Shown in pieces: positions 1 to 8,762 of a DNA stretch of 41,594 nucleotides. The DNA lies in NCBI GenBank assembly GCA_017558145.1, contig JAFYWF010000033.1, positions 1-41,594 of the forward strand. The letters run 5' to 3'. A program made the translations under genes and the position numbers. Numbering within the stretch: position 1 is the first letter of the stretch; every line of letters starts with the position of its first letter. This stretch comes from Lachnospiraceae bacterium (GTDB taxonomy: Bacteria > Bacillota > Clostridia > Lachnospirales > Lachnospiraceae). Below the pieces are notes generated by a model, which made no database searches, was not told the origin of the DNA, and saw nothing but the letters and a program-made list of their open reading frames with translations.

Positions 1-552
1 ATAAGCCATAGGAGATGCTGACAAAGCAATAATCGGAAGCACGTAGTTGGTTTTCTCTGCACTCCATGCCTGGAATAATCCTAATTTTGTACTAAAAACT
101 AATAATAACAACGTACCAAATACGAAACTGGGTAAGGACGTAAACAGGGTGGATAAAAAGATAATCAATCGATCCGCCAATTTGTTACGATTCAGTGCTG
201 CAATACATCCCAGTACGACACCACAGATTACTGCCACAATCACTGCCATTCCTCCTAATTTTGCAGAAACTGCAAAAGATTCAAAAATGGTTGTTTTAAT
301 GTCACGTCCTGTTTTGGTGGATACTCCAAAATCCCCATGTAACAGATTGTTTAAATACAGTACAAACTGCTCCGGCAATGGTTTGTCAAGATTAAATCTT
401 TCTTCCAATACTCGTTTTACTTCGGGCGAAATAGCTTTTTCACCATCAAATGGTCCGCCCGGAATTGCATTCATTGCAAAGAAAGTAATTCCACATACAA
501 TGAACAAGGTGGCGATTGCGAGAAAAACTCGTTTTGTAATATACTTGGCCAC
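1..552 (-). CDS. Oligopeptide/dipeptide ABC transporter permease, OppB/DppB type (3' end off window)
   Basis: This is the first 184 residues of an inner-membrane permease that would form the channel of a peptide importer together with an OppC-like partner, ATPases and a binding protein. The start is a GTG at 552, preceded by AGGAG eight bases upstream; the protein begins MAKYITKRVFLAIATLFIV. The first membrane segment (about residues 8-28) is followed by the typical extracytoplasmic stretch with IPGGPF and RFNLDKPLPEQ, then LHGDFGVSTKTGRDI, which is the family hallmark of OppB/DppB proteins. Two more membrane segments follow before the window edge. It has its own promoter and a structured leader upstream. 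It is probably the first gene of an opp operon continuing leftward; no binding-protein gene is directly attached here. Family assignment is secure; the substrate is not readable. Confidence 0.9.
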   Translation of the reverse strand, partial: MAKYITKRVFLAIATLFIVCGITFFAMNAIPGGPFDGEKAISPEVKRVLEERFNLDKPLPEQFVLYLNNLLHGDFGVSTKTGRDIKTTIFESFAVSAKLGGMAVIVAVICGVVLGCIAALNRNKLADRLIIFLSTLFTSLPSFVFGTLLLLVFSTKLGLFQAWSAEKTNYVLPIIALSASPMAY

Positions 553-587
553 AATATACACTCCTTTTCTTTTCTTTTTTCTACCAT

Positions 588-670
588 AAAGCTCTCAAAA
601 TGATAGCTTTTGCTGTTAACTGTCATTTTTATTTACATTTTGAGAACAAAACACCAGTATAACAGCAAAA
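588..670 (-). repeat. Interleaved inverted repeats in the opp leader/promoter
   Basis: Two perfect inverted repeats interlock. TCTCAAAATG (593-602) pairs with CATTTTGAGA (636-645), and TTTTGCTGTTA (608-618) matches TAACAGCAAAA (660-670), which abuts the -10 box. A third, local hairpin, AAAGCT (588-593) with AGCTTT (605-610), competes with the first. In the minus-strand transcript these could form alternative leader structures upstream of the permease ribosome site; the 11-bp pair could instead be a DNA operator, because one arm covers the expected transcription start. Confidence 0.5.
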
Positions 671-698
671 TTTTACCACATTACGCCTTAAAATTCAA
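670..698 (-). promoter_or_regulatory. Promoter of the peptide permease operon
   Basis: On the minus strand there is TTGAAT (-35, 693-698), a 17-base spacer and TAAAAT (-10, 670-675). This predicts a leader of roughly 110 bases before the GTG at 552. Confidence 0.65.
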
Positions 699-738
699 GC
701 ATTTGCATGTGATAAAATACATTTATAGCATCTTCATA

Positions 739-1827
739 CTAACTCTCTTTTTCTGTTAACGGCGACGCTTCCTGTATTTCTTTTCTCATACTGCTCAGAA
801 CCGCTAAAGAAGTCGGGAATATCAACATTCCCCAGATACCTACAATTTTTAATCCTACATACAATGAAATCAACGTTGCCAAAGGATGAAGCCCAATTTG
901 TTTTCCTACCAGCTTAGGCTCCATGATATTTCGAATCACAGTAATTACAAGATATGTCACAAACATACCAATCCCCATAGAAATCTTTCCCATGCCCAAT
1001 AATATTACTGTCCAAGGAAGTAAGATTCCACCGGTACCCAAAACAGGAAGTATATCAAATATCGAAATCATCAATCCAATAATTGGAGCATAAGGAATAC
1101 CAAGAATCTGAAGACCAAGGGACAATTCCACATACGTCATCAAAAACAACAAGGAATAAGAACGAATGTAAACCAATAATGTATTTTTTACATACCATTT
1201 AATGGTTTCCACTTGTTTTTCTTTCCCTTTTGGTGCCAAACTTCCCAAAAATTCCATAATTTTATCATAATCCAATAGGAAGAAAAAACAAGAAATTATC
1301 ATCAAAATCAACTTAATAATCAATCCCGGAATTCCTGCGATCCCACTGGAAATTGCTTTCACGGCATTCATGGATACACTGGAAATATAATTTCCAATAT
1401 TGCTTACAAAATTTTGAAACACGCTATTGATTTTTGCTGTTAACTCCGGATCTGCAAAAGTCATACGTTCCGAAATTTCCAAGTACAAATAATTTAAAAG
1501 TGGTAAAATTTCTTCCTGATACAACTTAGGCATAAACTCCAAAAAACCAAGAAACCATTCTATCAAGGACACGCCCAGAGAAACAATTCCCCAAAAAAGT
1601 AACGCAAAAAATACAATCCCAACAAAAAGGGCTGATACTCTTCGTATCTTGCTATTATTCCCTGCTATCTTCCTAGCCGGAATCACTAAAATACTTGCTA
1701 AAAGAAATGAAATTATAAAAGGAAGTAAAATAGGAAGCAGATATTTACATATAATTAACACCAAACAAATAATCAGTACATAAAATGCTGCATCAATAAT
1801 AAATTTTCGTTTCTTTTCTGTATTCAA
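739..1827 (-). CDS. AI-2E family transporter (YtvI/PerM-like membrane protein)
   Basis: A 362-residue polytopic membrane protein of the AI-2E transporter family. There are about seven or eight hydrophobic segments: two near the N-terminus (about residues 13-50), one at about 64-90, then after a soluble, amphipathic middle a cluster of segments to the C-terminus. The end has the family-typical stretch PKLVGKQIGLHPLATLISLY (about residues 305-324) and a final IFPTSLAVL segment. The start is a TTG at 1827 with GAGG nine bases upstream; there is no better ATG. In spore formers the YtvI branch is called sporulation integral membrane protein, but family members also act as small-solute exporters or Na+/H+ antiporters, so the function stays open. 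It is monocistronic and divergent from the next gene. Confidence 0.8.
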   Translation of the reverse strand: MNTEKKRKFIIDAAFYVLIICLVLIICKYLLPILLPFIISFLLASILVIPARKIAGNNSKIRRVSALFVGIVFFALLFWGIVSLGVSLIEWFLGFLEFMPKLYQEEILPLLNYLYLEISERMTFADPELTAKINSVFQNFVSNIGNYISSVSMNAVKAISSGIAGIPGLIIKLILMIISCFFFLLDYDKIMEFLGSLAPKGKEKQVETIKWYVKNTLLVYIRSYSLLFLMTYVELSLGLQILGIPYAPIIGLMISIFDILPVLGTGGILLPWTVILLGMGKISMGIGMFVTYLVITVIRNIMEPKLVGKQIGLHPLATLISLYVGLKIVGIWGMLIFPTSLAVLSSMRKEIQEASPLTEKES

Positions 1828-1999
1828 AATTACTAACCTCTCTTTTCATTTCTTACATGAAATAAAACTTTCTTCACTAGACTGTTTTATATTTTCTTTC
1901 TATTACTTCTAACATACTCCCCTATATTTTACTCCAAAACAATTTCTTATGCAATTTAATTTTAGACTTATTATTTATTCATACAACTCAAAAATAGTG

Positions 2000-2028
2000 T
2001 TGAAAAAAACTGACACATCCACTAGAAT
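2000..2028 (+). promoter_or_regulatory. Promoter of the DHH phosphoesterase gene
   Basis: TTGAAA (2000-2005), 17 bases, TAGAAT (2023-2028). It lies about 50 bases upstream of the start codon at 2080 and is the best sigma-A-like match in the gap 1828-2079. Confidence 0.7.
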
Positions 2029-2079
2029 ATATGTAACTGTATTGGCAGAATGCTATTTCATAAAGAGAGGATAAATATT

Positions 2080-2997
2080 ATGAGACTTATTACACGTTCT
2101 GATTTTGACGGACTTGCTTGTGGTGCCCTATTAAAAGAAGCCGGCATCATTGATTCTTGGAAATTTGCTCATCCAAAGGATATTCAGGATGGTTTGGTAG
2201 AAGTTACTGAAGATGACTGTTTAGCAAACGTTCCTTTCGTAGAGGGATGTGGGCTTTGGTTTGATCATCATTCCAGCGAACATGAACGTTTAGCATTAGA
2301 AGGAAAATACAAAGGGGAAAGCCGTATCACTCCTTCTTGTGCCAGAATTATTTATGAATATTACGGTGGAAAGGATAGATTTCCACAATTTGATGATTTG
2401 ATGGAAGCTGTCGATAAAGTAGACTCCGGAAATCTTTCCATTGACGAAGTATTAAATCCTACAGGATGGATTTTATTAGGCTTTTTAATGGATCCCAGAA
2501 CCGGACTTGGAAGATGGCGTCAGTTTACAATTCCTAACTATAAATTAATGGAAAATTTAATTGATGCATGCCGTACTATGACTACATCTGAAATTTTAGA
2601 ACTTCCTGATGTAAAAGAACGTATTGAAGTTTATTTTGAACAGACTGAAAAATTCAAAGAAATGGTACAGGCTCATACAAAAGTAGAAGGAAACGTTATT
2701 ATTTCTGATCTTCGCGGTGTAGATCCTATTTACTCCGGTAATCGTTTCATGATTTACAGTTTATATCCACAACAAAATATTTCTGCATGGATTGTTAGCG
2801 GTCGCGGTGGCCAAGGATGCAGTGCCGCTGTAGGTTACAGCATTTTAAACAGAACTGCTACTATGGATGTAGGAAGCCTGATGCTAAAATACGGCGGAGG
2901 CGGTCATAAAAAAGTTGGTACTTGTCAGTTTACCAACGAAAATATGGATAGTGAACTTCCTAAAATGTTGGAAGAGCTGATTCAACTCTCTAAATAA
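2080..2997 (+). CDS. DHH-family phosphoesterase
   Basis: A 305-residue cytoplasmic metal-dependent phosphoesterase of the DHH/DHHA1 superfamily, which includes exopolyphosphatases and nano-RNA/cyclic dinucleotide hydrolases. Visible motifs are SDFDG near the N-terminus (residues 7-11), the signature DHH (residues 62-64, in WFDHHSSE) and the C-terminal DHHA1 substrate loop KYGGGGHKKVGTC (G-rich run at about 272-276). An upstream in-frame ATG at 2050 has no ribosome site; the ATG at 2080 follows AGAGAGG nine bases upstream and gives the family-typical start MRLITRSDFDG, so it is preferred. It is a single gene on plus with its own promoter, convergent with rsmH. The exact substrate (pApA, nano-RNA, polyphosphate) cannot be decided; NrnA-type oligoribonuclease or exopolyphosphatase-like are both possible. 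Confidence 0.85.
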   Translation: MRLITRSDFDGLACGALLKEAGIIDSWKFAHPKDIQDGLVEVTEDDCLANVPFVEGCGLWFDHHSSEHERLALEGKYKGESRITPSCARIIYEYYGGKDRFPQFDDLMEAVDKVDSGNLSIDEVLNPTGWILLGFLMDPRTGLGRWRQFTIPNYKLMENLIDACRTMTTSEILELPDVKERIEVYFEQTEKFKEMVQAHTKVEGNVIISDLRGVDPIYSGNRFMIYSLYPQQNISAWIVSGRGGQGCSAAVGYSILNRTATMDVGSLMLKYGGGGHKKVGTCQFTNENMDSELPKMLEELIQLSK

Positions 2998-3007
2998 TGA
3001 CATACCA

Positions 3008-3041
3008 AACGGCTGTGAATATTACATTATTCACAGCCGTT
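3008..3041. terminator. Perfect 14-bp inverted repeat between convergent genes
   Basis: AACGGCTGTGAATA (3008-3021) and its exact complement (3028-3041) flank a six-base loop. It sits between the convergent DHH gene and the rsmH gene, so it could end transcription from both sides. The downstream U-tract is poor on either strand, so termination is inferred from position and stem strength. Confidence 0.55.
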
Positions 3042-3082
3042 AAATGTGTATATACCATATCAATAGCCCAATGCTTCTCTTT

Positions 3083-4135
3083 TTATGCTTTAATTGCCCA
3101 CCGCATCTTAGTACTCTTTGCTCTTGGATTTCTTGCACATTCTTCTGCAGAAGGACGAATGACGTCTTCACAAATTTCCTGATAAACTCCCTGTTTTTTT
3201 AACTCCTTAAAAGAACGTTTTACCAAACGGTCTTCTCCTGAATGAAAAGTTAAAACAGCCACTTTAGCTCCCGGTGCTAACACCTTAGGTAATTTATCTA
3301 AAAAAGCATATAAAACCTCAAATTCACTGTTTACATCAATACGCAAAGCTTGAAAGGTTCTTTGACATGATTTTTTCACTGCTTCTGCTCTTTCTGCTTT
3401 AGGAACATATACCAGTGCTTCTTCAATCACCTGCTTCATATCTGTAGTCGTTTCTATGTTTTTTCCTTTTCTTTGCCATTTAAAGACTGTAGCTGCAATT
3501 TCTTCGGCATAGGGTTCATCTGCATTTTCTATTAACATTCCCACTAATTCCTCTTCGGTTACTTCACGCAACCTTTCTGCCGCACTACTACCTGCCATAG
3601 GGTTTAAACGTAAATCCAAAGGACCTTCAATTTTATAAGAAAAACCTCGCTCCGGATTATCAATCTGCATCGAACTAACCCCTAAGTCTGCCAGTACAAA
3701 ATCCAGTTTTCTTCCGATATCTTCTACCACGCGGTCAATATCTGCAAAATTTTGAAGTCTTACTGTAAAAATATCCTCACCAAATCCCTGATTTCTCAAA
3801 CGTTCTCTGGTCTTTTCCGACTCAATAGGGTCTACATCCAAACCATATACATGTCCTTTTCCCTCTAATTTTTTCAACATTTCTTTTGTATGACCGCCAT
3901 AACCCAACGTTGCATCTACCCCTACCATACCGGGTTTGATTTGTAAAAAATCTAAAATTTCATTCACACAAATGGAAATGTGCATGCCTGCCGGTGTACT
4001 TCCTTTTCCTATAACCTTAGCTATAGTATCCGCATATTTTTCCGGATTATGCTCTTTATATTTTTCACTAAATTTTTTTGGATGAGTTCCTGAATAACGC
4101 ACTCTTCTTTTATGTGTTTTTTCTTGATTTTCCAT
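3083..4135 (-). CDS. rsmH: RsmH/MraW-type 16S rRNA (cytosine-N4) methyltransferase, with N-terminal extension
   Basis: A 350-residue SAM-dependent methyltransferase of the RsmH (MraW) family, which methylates C1402 of 16S rRNA. SAM-binding DATLGYGGHT is followed by GLDVDP, then LADLGVSSMQIDNPERGFSY and PLDLRLNP, the family's strongest signature. The C-terminus has TFHSGEDR and NPRAKSTKMRWA. Compared with the common form (about 310 residues) it carries about 45 extra basic residues at the N-terminus and departs from usual residues (HSGEDR where HSLEDR is normal, no HxPVLL at the start). It is not in a division/cell-wall cluster with mraZ and ftsL, where the main rsmH normally sits, so it may be a second copy. 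A GGGAG ribosome site precedes the ATG. No terminator other than the shared repeat at 3008-3041 follows. Confidence 0.85.
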   Translation of the reverse strand: MENQEKTHKRRVRYSGTHPKKFSEKYKEHNPEKYADTIAKVIGKGSTPAGMHISICVNEILDFLQIKPGMVGVDATLGYGGHTKEMLKKLEGKGHVYGLDVDPIESEKTRERLRNQGFGEDIFTVRLQNFADIDRVVEDIGRKLDFVLADLGVSSMQIDNPERGFSYKIEGPLDLRLNPMAGSSAAERLREVTEEELVGMLIENADEPYAEEIAATVFKWQRKGKNIETTTDMKQVIEEALVYVPKAERAEAVKKSCQRTFQALRIDVNSEFEVLYAFLDKLPKVLAPGAKVAVLTFHSGEDRLVKRSFKELKKQGVYQEICEDVIRPSAEECARNPRAKSTKMRWAIKA

Positions 4136-4159
4136 TCTACACTCTCCCTATTACTTCGT

Positions 4160-4191
4160 AAAAAAAAGCCCAAATTTATGGGCTTTTTTTC
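4160..4191 (-). terminator. Terminator of the peptide/c-di-GMP operon
   Basis: A hairpin with GCCC/GGGC core and long A/T arms (AAAAAAAGCCC, seven-base loop, GGGCTTTTTTT) starts three bases after the stop of the binding-protein gene. The symmetric A and T tails make it potentially bidirectional. It lies only 24 bases before the rsmH start codon. Confidence 0.85.
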
Positions 4192-4193
4192 TG

Positions 4194-5840
4194 CTATTCA
4201 ACAAATTTCCAATCTTCTATGTCTATATCAAAATAGAACCACATATTAGGAAAATCAATCTCAGGAATCTGAATATGTTCTTTATTATAAATCACATACT
4301 GTGGTAACATGCAAATTGGAACTTTATATACCAAAAGTGATTCCATTTGTTGAATTTCATAATATAATAGATTTTTTTCTTTCGCCATAGAAGTATTTCC
4401 CAAAGCATCAATAATAAAATCAAAACTAGCTCTATTCAATACCACATTCCAAAGTGTATTATCTGTAGAATATTCATAATACCATTCCGAATAATCCACT
4501 GCAGACAAGTTCTTTAATCCCACATCATACCAATCTGTATCTTTCCATAATTTATCCGTCTGACTGGCATCAATTGGCTCTATAGAAGTTTTTATCCCAA
4601 TGGCATTCCAATAAGCTGCAATCTCCTGTAACAACTTAATAGACATATCGTCTTCGTGATATCTGGTTAATACTATGGTTTCATCAAAATCAAAACCATT
4701 TTCCACCAGTAATTGTTTCGCAAGTTCCGGTTGATAGCCTAAACCCATTTCTTCTTTGCTTATATACCAAGAGTCACTGGCAGGAATACCACCATCAATA
4801 TAAACAGCCGCTTCACCATATACGGATTTTAAGATTTCTTCACGATCCAAAGCCATGACCAACGCCTGTCTTACCTTATTATCTTGCAAAAGTTCTGCTC
4901 TTTCTCCACTTCTTCCATCTAAATTAAAAAACAAATAACGATAATAAAGATTGCTGGTTTTCTTTACCTCATATTTAGGATCATTCATAAACTTATTTAC
5001 CGTAGTAGGATCCGATGTCATCGCAAAATCAAACTCATCTGTTTCCGGATTCTCTAAAATCATATATTTAATTTTCTTTATCGATGGTATTTTTCCCGTA
5101 TAATTTTCGTTAGCCAGAAAAACTACTTCTTTACCATTATTGGCCACTTCCACTTTATAAGGTCCGCTTCCAATGGGCTGCTTCCAAAACTCCGCATTAT
5201 TAATTTCTTCCGCCGGAACATCTTCTAAACAATGTTTTGGTAAAATTGCTAATTGGGCAATGGAAGTTAAAAATTGACTATCTTTCTTTGTTAATTCTAT
5301 GGTGATGGCATTACCCTCTACTGTAATTCCACGCAAACTATCTGTTGCCCCACTTTGAAATTCACTTGTGCCAACTATATTTTTTAATCCTTTTTGGATA
5401 TATCCATTTACCTGTCCGGCGCGCATACTGGATTCAATACTCCAAACCACATCTTCCGGGGTCAATCGCTCACCATCATGCCAGTACACATCTTCTCGAA
5501 GCAAAAAAACATACTTAGTACCGTCCGGCGAAATAATATATTCTTCACACAAATCCGGACGTACATTAGAAATATTGCCTTCTGCAATCAACAGACCTTG
5601 GAAAATTAAACTCCCCCAAAATTTGCTTCGATTCATCCACGCACTTTCCAAAAACACTTCCGAAGCAGAAGAATCCACATTCATTGCAAAAATCAATTCC
5701 TCTTGTGAATTTACATTTAGCTCTTTTCCCGCCGTGACTTCCTGAGTTGCTTCCTGTTCTTTTTTCTCCATGCAACCTGCTAAAAACAAACAACCGGACA
5801 ACAGTAACAGGATAAGGCTTACATATTTCATTTTTCTCAT
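4194..5840 (-). CDS. Peptide-binding lipoprotein (ABC transporter substrate-binding protein, family 5)
   Basis: A 548-residue solute-binding protein of the SBP_bac_5 (OppA/DppA/NikA) family. A lipoprotein signal is clear: MRKMKYVSLI, a hydrophobic core and a lipobox LAGC with Cys-23 as anchor, followed by a charged linker. The body has family landmarks such as LREDVYWHDGERLTPEDVVW (about residues 115-135), IGSGPYKV and VRQALVMALDREEI. It would be tethered outside the membrane and bind peptides. Its ATG overlaps the stop of the upstream GGDEF/EAL receptor gene (ATGA), with GGAGG nine bases upstream, so translation is probably coupled. No permease or ATPase gene is in this operon, which suggests that it may serve signalling, or may feed a transporter encoded elsewhere such as the one at 1-552. 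Confidence 0.9.
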   Translation of the reverse strand: MRKMKYVSLILLLLSGCLFLAGCMEKKEQEATQEVTAGKELNVNSQEELIFAMNVDSSASEVFLESAWMNRSKFWGSLIFQGLLIAEGNISNVRPDLCEEYIISPDGTKYVFLLREDVYWHDGERLTPEDVVWSIESSMRAGQVNGYIQKGLKNIVGTSEFQSGATDSLRGITVEGNAITIELTKKDSQFLTSIAQLAILPKHCLEDVPAEEINNAEFWKQPIGSGPYKVEVANNGKEVVFLANENYTGKIPSIKKIKYMILENPETDEFDFAMTSDPTTVNKFMNDPKYEVKKTSNLYYRYLFFNLDGRSGERAELLQDNKVRQALVMALDREEILKSVYGEAAVYIDGGIPASDSWYISKEEMGLGYQPELAKQLLVENGFDFDETIVLTRYHEDDMSIKLLQEIAAYWNAIGIKTSIEPIDASQTDKLWKDTDWYDVGLKNLSAVDYSEWYYEYSTDNTLWNVVLNRASFDFIIDALGNTSMAKEKNLLYYEIQQMESLLVYKVPICMLPQYVIYNKEHIQIPEIDFPNMWFYFDIDIEDWKFVE

Positions 5841-8758
5841 ACCACGTTTCCTCCTATCCCATAACTGTTCTTTAAGGCTTCTTCAAATTCTTCCACTGGC
5901 ATAGGTTTTCCATAGTAGTATCCCTGAACCACATCACATCCGATGGCCTCTAAGAAATCACTTTGTTCTACAGTTTCTACACCTTCCATAATAATCTGCA
6001 ATCCTAAATTTTTACCCATCTCTACTACATCGCGCAGAAGAATTTCTTCTCGATACTGCATGTCTGGGGTAATATCCAAGAAACTTTTATCAATTTTTAA
6101 GATATCTACCGGCATAGACTTTAACAAATGAAGTGAAGAATAACCTGAACCAAAATCATCTACCGCAATTTTAAATCCAAACTTCTTCAATTTTCCCATT
6201 TGTTCTAAAATTCTCTTTTCGTCTTCCAAGTAAATGCTTTCGGTTAATTCCGTTTTTATCCATTCACTATCCAAGTCATATTTTCTCATCAAAGCACACA
6301 AGGATTCTATAATTCCTTCTCTTTCCATATCAATTCTGGAAAGATTGATTGCAATCGGAACTGCAATTTTAGATTGCTTCCTCCATTCTGCAATCGTTCT
6401 GATAGCTTCTTCCCATACATACAAATCCAATCGGGTAATAAATCCATTATTTTCAAATACCGGAATAAACTGAAACGGCGGTATCATACCTTTTTCAGGG
6501 TGTAGCCAACGAACCAATGCTTCTGCACTAACAATTTTTTTAGTTATAAGATCAATCTGTGGCTGAAGATAAATCTGAAACTGTCTTGATTTTAACGCTT
6601 CTTCCATATCATTTTCTACAACTTTATCTTCAATATTCTTTTGGCGCATAGCTTCACTGTATTCATTATAAGAGCTTTCATGACTCTTCTTCATATTCTT
6701 TTTCGCCAAATTTGCTCTATCCAAAACATTGGATAAAATAACATCTTCCTGATGAATTCTATAAATTCCTGCCTTTAAGATCAATCTAAAATGAGCATCT
6801 CGCAATTTTATATCTTTTGCCACTCGTTCAAAAATACGATTCAAATATGCATAGACATCATGAACATCTCTCGTCTTTTTGAAAACCATAAAATTGTCGG
6901 CACCGAGTCTTGTAATATAATCCTCTGTTGATAATCCTTCTTTACATACTCTTCCCAGATAAGCAATTACATTATCCCCATGATCATATCCAAACATATC
7001 ATTGATAACCTTAAACTTATCAATATCTATTGCAATAGCATAGAAATTTTCCTTTTCTTTGCTTTCCAATAATGGTTCCACATCAATACGAAACTTTTCT
7101 ACACTGGGAAGTCCTGTGAGACTATCTGTATATGCTTTTTCTTTACTTTTTTGTTCCTTTTTAAACTTGCTGTACATAACAAGCCCAATAATCAAAGCAC
7201 TAGCAACAATAAGAATTATAATAATGTCACCCAAATACATCTGAAGGAATTCTTCAATTGTCACGCCTCTACTTTCGATGTATTCAATATTGCTGTTAAT
7301 AATATTAGAAACAGTCGCCTCACTTAAAGATGATAGCGTTTTGTCTATAATATCAACTAGGATTTTATCTTCTGTCTGAATAGTAAAAGCAACATCAAAT
7401 TCATCAGCAATATTTTTTAATTTTCGTATTTCCTTATATTCATCATAAACACCAAGCTCATTAATCTTATAATCTGACTGTACTGACAAATCTACTTCAC
7501 GGTTAACAATAGCATCAAAACAAGCTTCATCATTTTCATATAGAACAAACTGATAATTTGGATATTCTTCTTCAAGATAGATTATTCCTTTTTCCAGATA
7601 ATCTGGAATTGCAACTTTCAAATTATCCGACAAATCAGTTCCTTTTCTACCGATAAAGGCCATTTCATTCTCAAGAAATTCTACAATATACTCTCCTTCT
7701 GCTGCGTAGTTTAGAATATCGATATCCTGTTTTTCTACTACGGTTCCGGCTAAAATATCTGCCTCCTTGTTTGCCAGCATTTCTTTTCCTTGAGCATAAC
7801 TATCTACATACTTATATTCAAAAACAATACCGGTATAATGTTTTACCATATCCAAGATATCCGGTGCGATTCCGCAATATTCTTTTCCCTCACTCAAAAA
7901 AGATACCGGATATTGCTCTTTGCATATAGCCACCGTATATTTCAAATCCTGAGATAAAAATTTAATTTCTTCCTTAGAATATTCTATATTTTTCTGAGAA
8001 CCTTGAATAAAATATTTCTCTTTTAATTCTTCTGTATAGCTGGGATTATTTAATTTAATTCGATCCAAGGCATGATCTAATTCTGTGATAATACTTTCTT
8101 CAGATGCAGCAAAGGTAATCATACCGCTTACGAAACTGGATACTACCTTCATATTTTCCACATTTACGTAAGAATCTGTTGCCAATAAATCAATTTTACC
8201 ATCAGCCAACTCCTGTCTGGCTTCTTCCAAAGTAGCATAAGAAACAATACTATCAAATTTAAAGTTATTTTCGTCACAATACTGTGTAAGCTTTTCTTCC
8301 AATCCACTGGATTTCACTACACCAACGATACAATCTTCGAAAATTGCATAATCATCCTGATTAACCTCAAAATTATTACTTAATTTGTATAAATAACAAT
8401 TATCTTCTCCAATAATTCTATTGGAAAGAACCGCATTTTCAAACACAGTATCTGTGTACACCGGAGATAACAACTCTATCTCGCCTTCTTCCAACATCTG
8501 TATACATTCTTCTCTGGTACCTTCTATAAATTCATACTCCCAATCTGCATACATCGCAATCGTATCGAGATATTCCGCACCAAAACCATATACTGATTGT
8601 TCTTCCTGTGCTTCCATATATCCTTTCCGTTCATAAAACCCTACTCGGATAACCTTTTTATTCTCCTCTACTTTACTTTCCGTTGCATTAACAAATATGC
8701 CACAAAACAAAAAGCTGATACAAATACCGAGAATCAAACGATATTTTTTCATTTTCAT
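5837..8758 (-). CDS. Membrane receptor: two SBP_bac_3 sensor domains + degenerate GGDEF + intact EAL
   Basis: A 973-residue c-di-GMP signalling protein. In order: signal peptide or anchor (residues 1-25), two family-3 solute-binding domains outside the cell (about 35-265 with VIRVGFYERKGYME, and about 285-500 with YTVAICKEQYPVSF), one membrane helix (about 510-530), GGDEF (about 540-700) and EAL (about 720-960). The GGDEF signature is GADNF instead of GGDEF (about 618), so cyclase activity is unlikely. The EAL domain keeps AEALVRW, the Asn of INLS, ELTES, DDFGSGYSSL, LKIDKSF, EGVET and QGYYYGKP, so it should be an active c-di-GMP phosphodiesterase. The reading frame extends upstream to 8884, but the ATG at 8758 follows AAGGGG and lies four bases after the upstream stop, and gives a proper signal sequence. 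It is the middle gene of a three-gene operon. Confidence 0.9.
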   Translation of the reverse strand: MKMKKYRLILGICISFLFCGIFVNATESKVEENKKVIRVGFYERKGYMEAQEEQSVYGFGAEYLDTIAMYADWEYEFIEGTREECIQMLEEGEIELLSPVYTDTVFENAVLSNRIIGEDNCYLYKLSNNFEVNQDDYAIFEDCIVGVVKSSGLEEKLTQYCDENNFKFDSIVSYATLEEARQELADGKIDLLATDSYVNVENMKVVSSFVSGMITFAASEESIITELDHALDRIKLNNPSYTEELKEKYFIQGSQKNIEYSKEEIKFLSQDLKYTVAICKEQYPVSFLSEGKEYCGIAPDILDMVKHYTGIVFEYKYVDSYAQGKEMLANKEADILAGTVVEKQDIDILNYAAEGEYIVEFLENEMAFIGRKGTDLSDNLKVAIPDYLEKGIIYLEEEYPNYQFVLYENDEACFDAIVNREVDLSVQSDYKINELGVYDEYKEIRKLKNIADEFDVAFTIQTEDKILVDIIDKTLSSLSEATVSNIINSNIEYIESRGVTIEEFLQMYLGDIIIILIVASALIIGLVMYSKFKKEQKSKEKAYTDSLTGLPSVEKFRIDVEPLLESKEKENFYAIAIDIDKFKVINDMFGYDHGDNVIAYLGRVCKEGLSTEDYITRLGADNFMVFKKTRDVHDVYAYLNRIFERVAKDIKLRDAHFRLILKAGIYRIHQEDVILSNVLDRANLAKKNMKKSHESSYNEYSEAMRQKNIEDKVVENDMEEALKSRQFQIYLQPQIDLITKKIVSAEALVRWLHPEKGMIPPFQFIPVFENNGFITRLDLYVWEEAIRTIAEWRKQSKIAVPIAINLSRIDMEREGIIESLCALMRKYDLDSEWIKTELTESIYLEDEKRILEQMGKLKKFGFKIAVDDFGSGYSSLHLLKSMPVDILKIDKSFLDITPDMQYREEILLRDVVEMGKNLGLQIIMEGVETVEQSDFLEAIGCDVVQGYYYGKPMPVEEFEEALKNSYGIGGNVV

Positions 8759-8762
8759 TATT

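Noticed and set aside
47..589. A 180-codon open frame on plus at the left edge
   Set aside because: It lies antisense to the peptide permease gene, has no ribosome site, and its translation resembles no protein; the minus frame has clear OppB sequence.
5566..5793. Cys/Gly-rich minus-strand frame inside the binding-protein gene
   Set aside because: It overlaps the well-supported lipoprotein gene in another frame and has no start signals.
1..5840. The permease at 1-552 and the lipoprotein at 4194-5840 as one transporter operon
   Set aside because: They are separated by three unrelated genes on both strands, and each has its own promoter or terminator; a functional link remains possible but is not shown.
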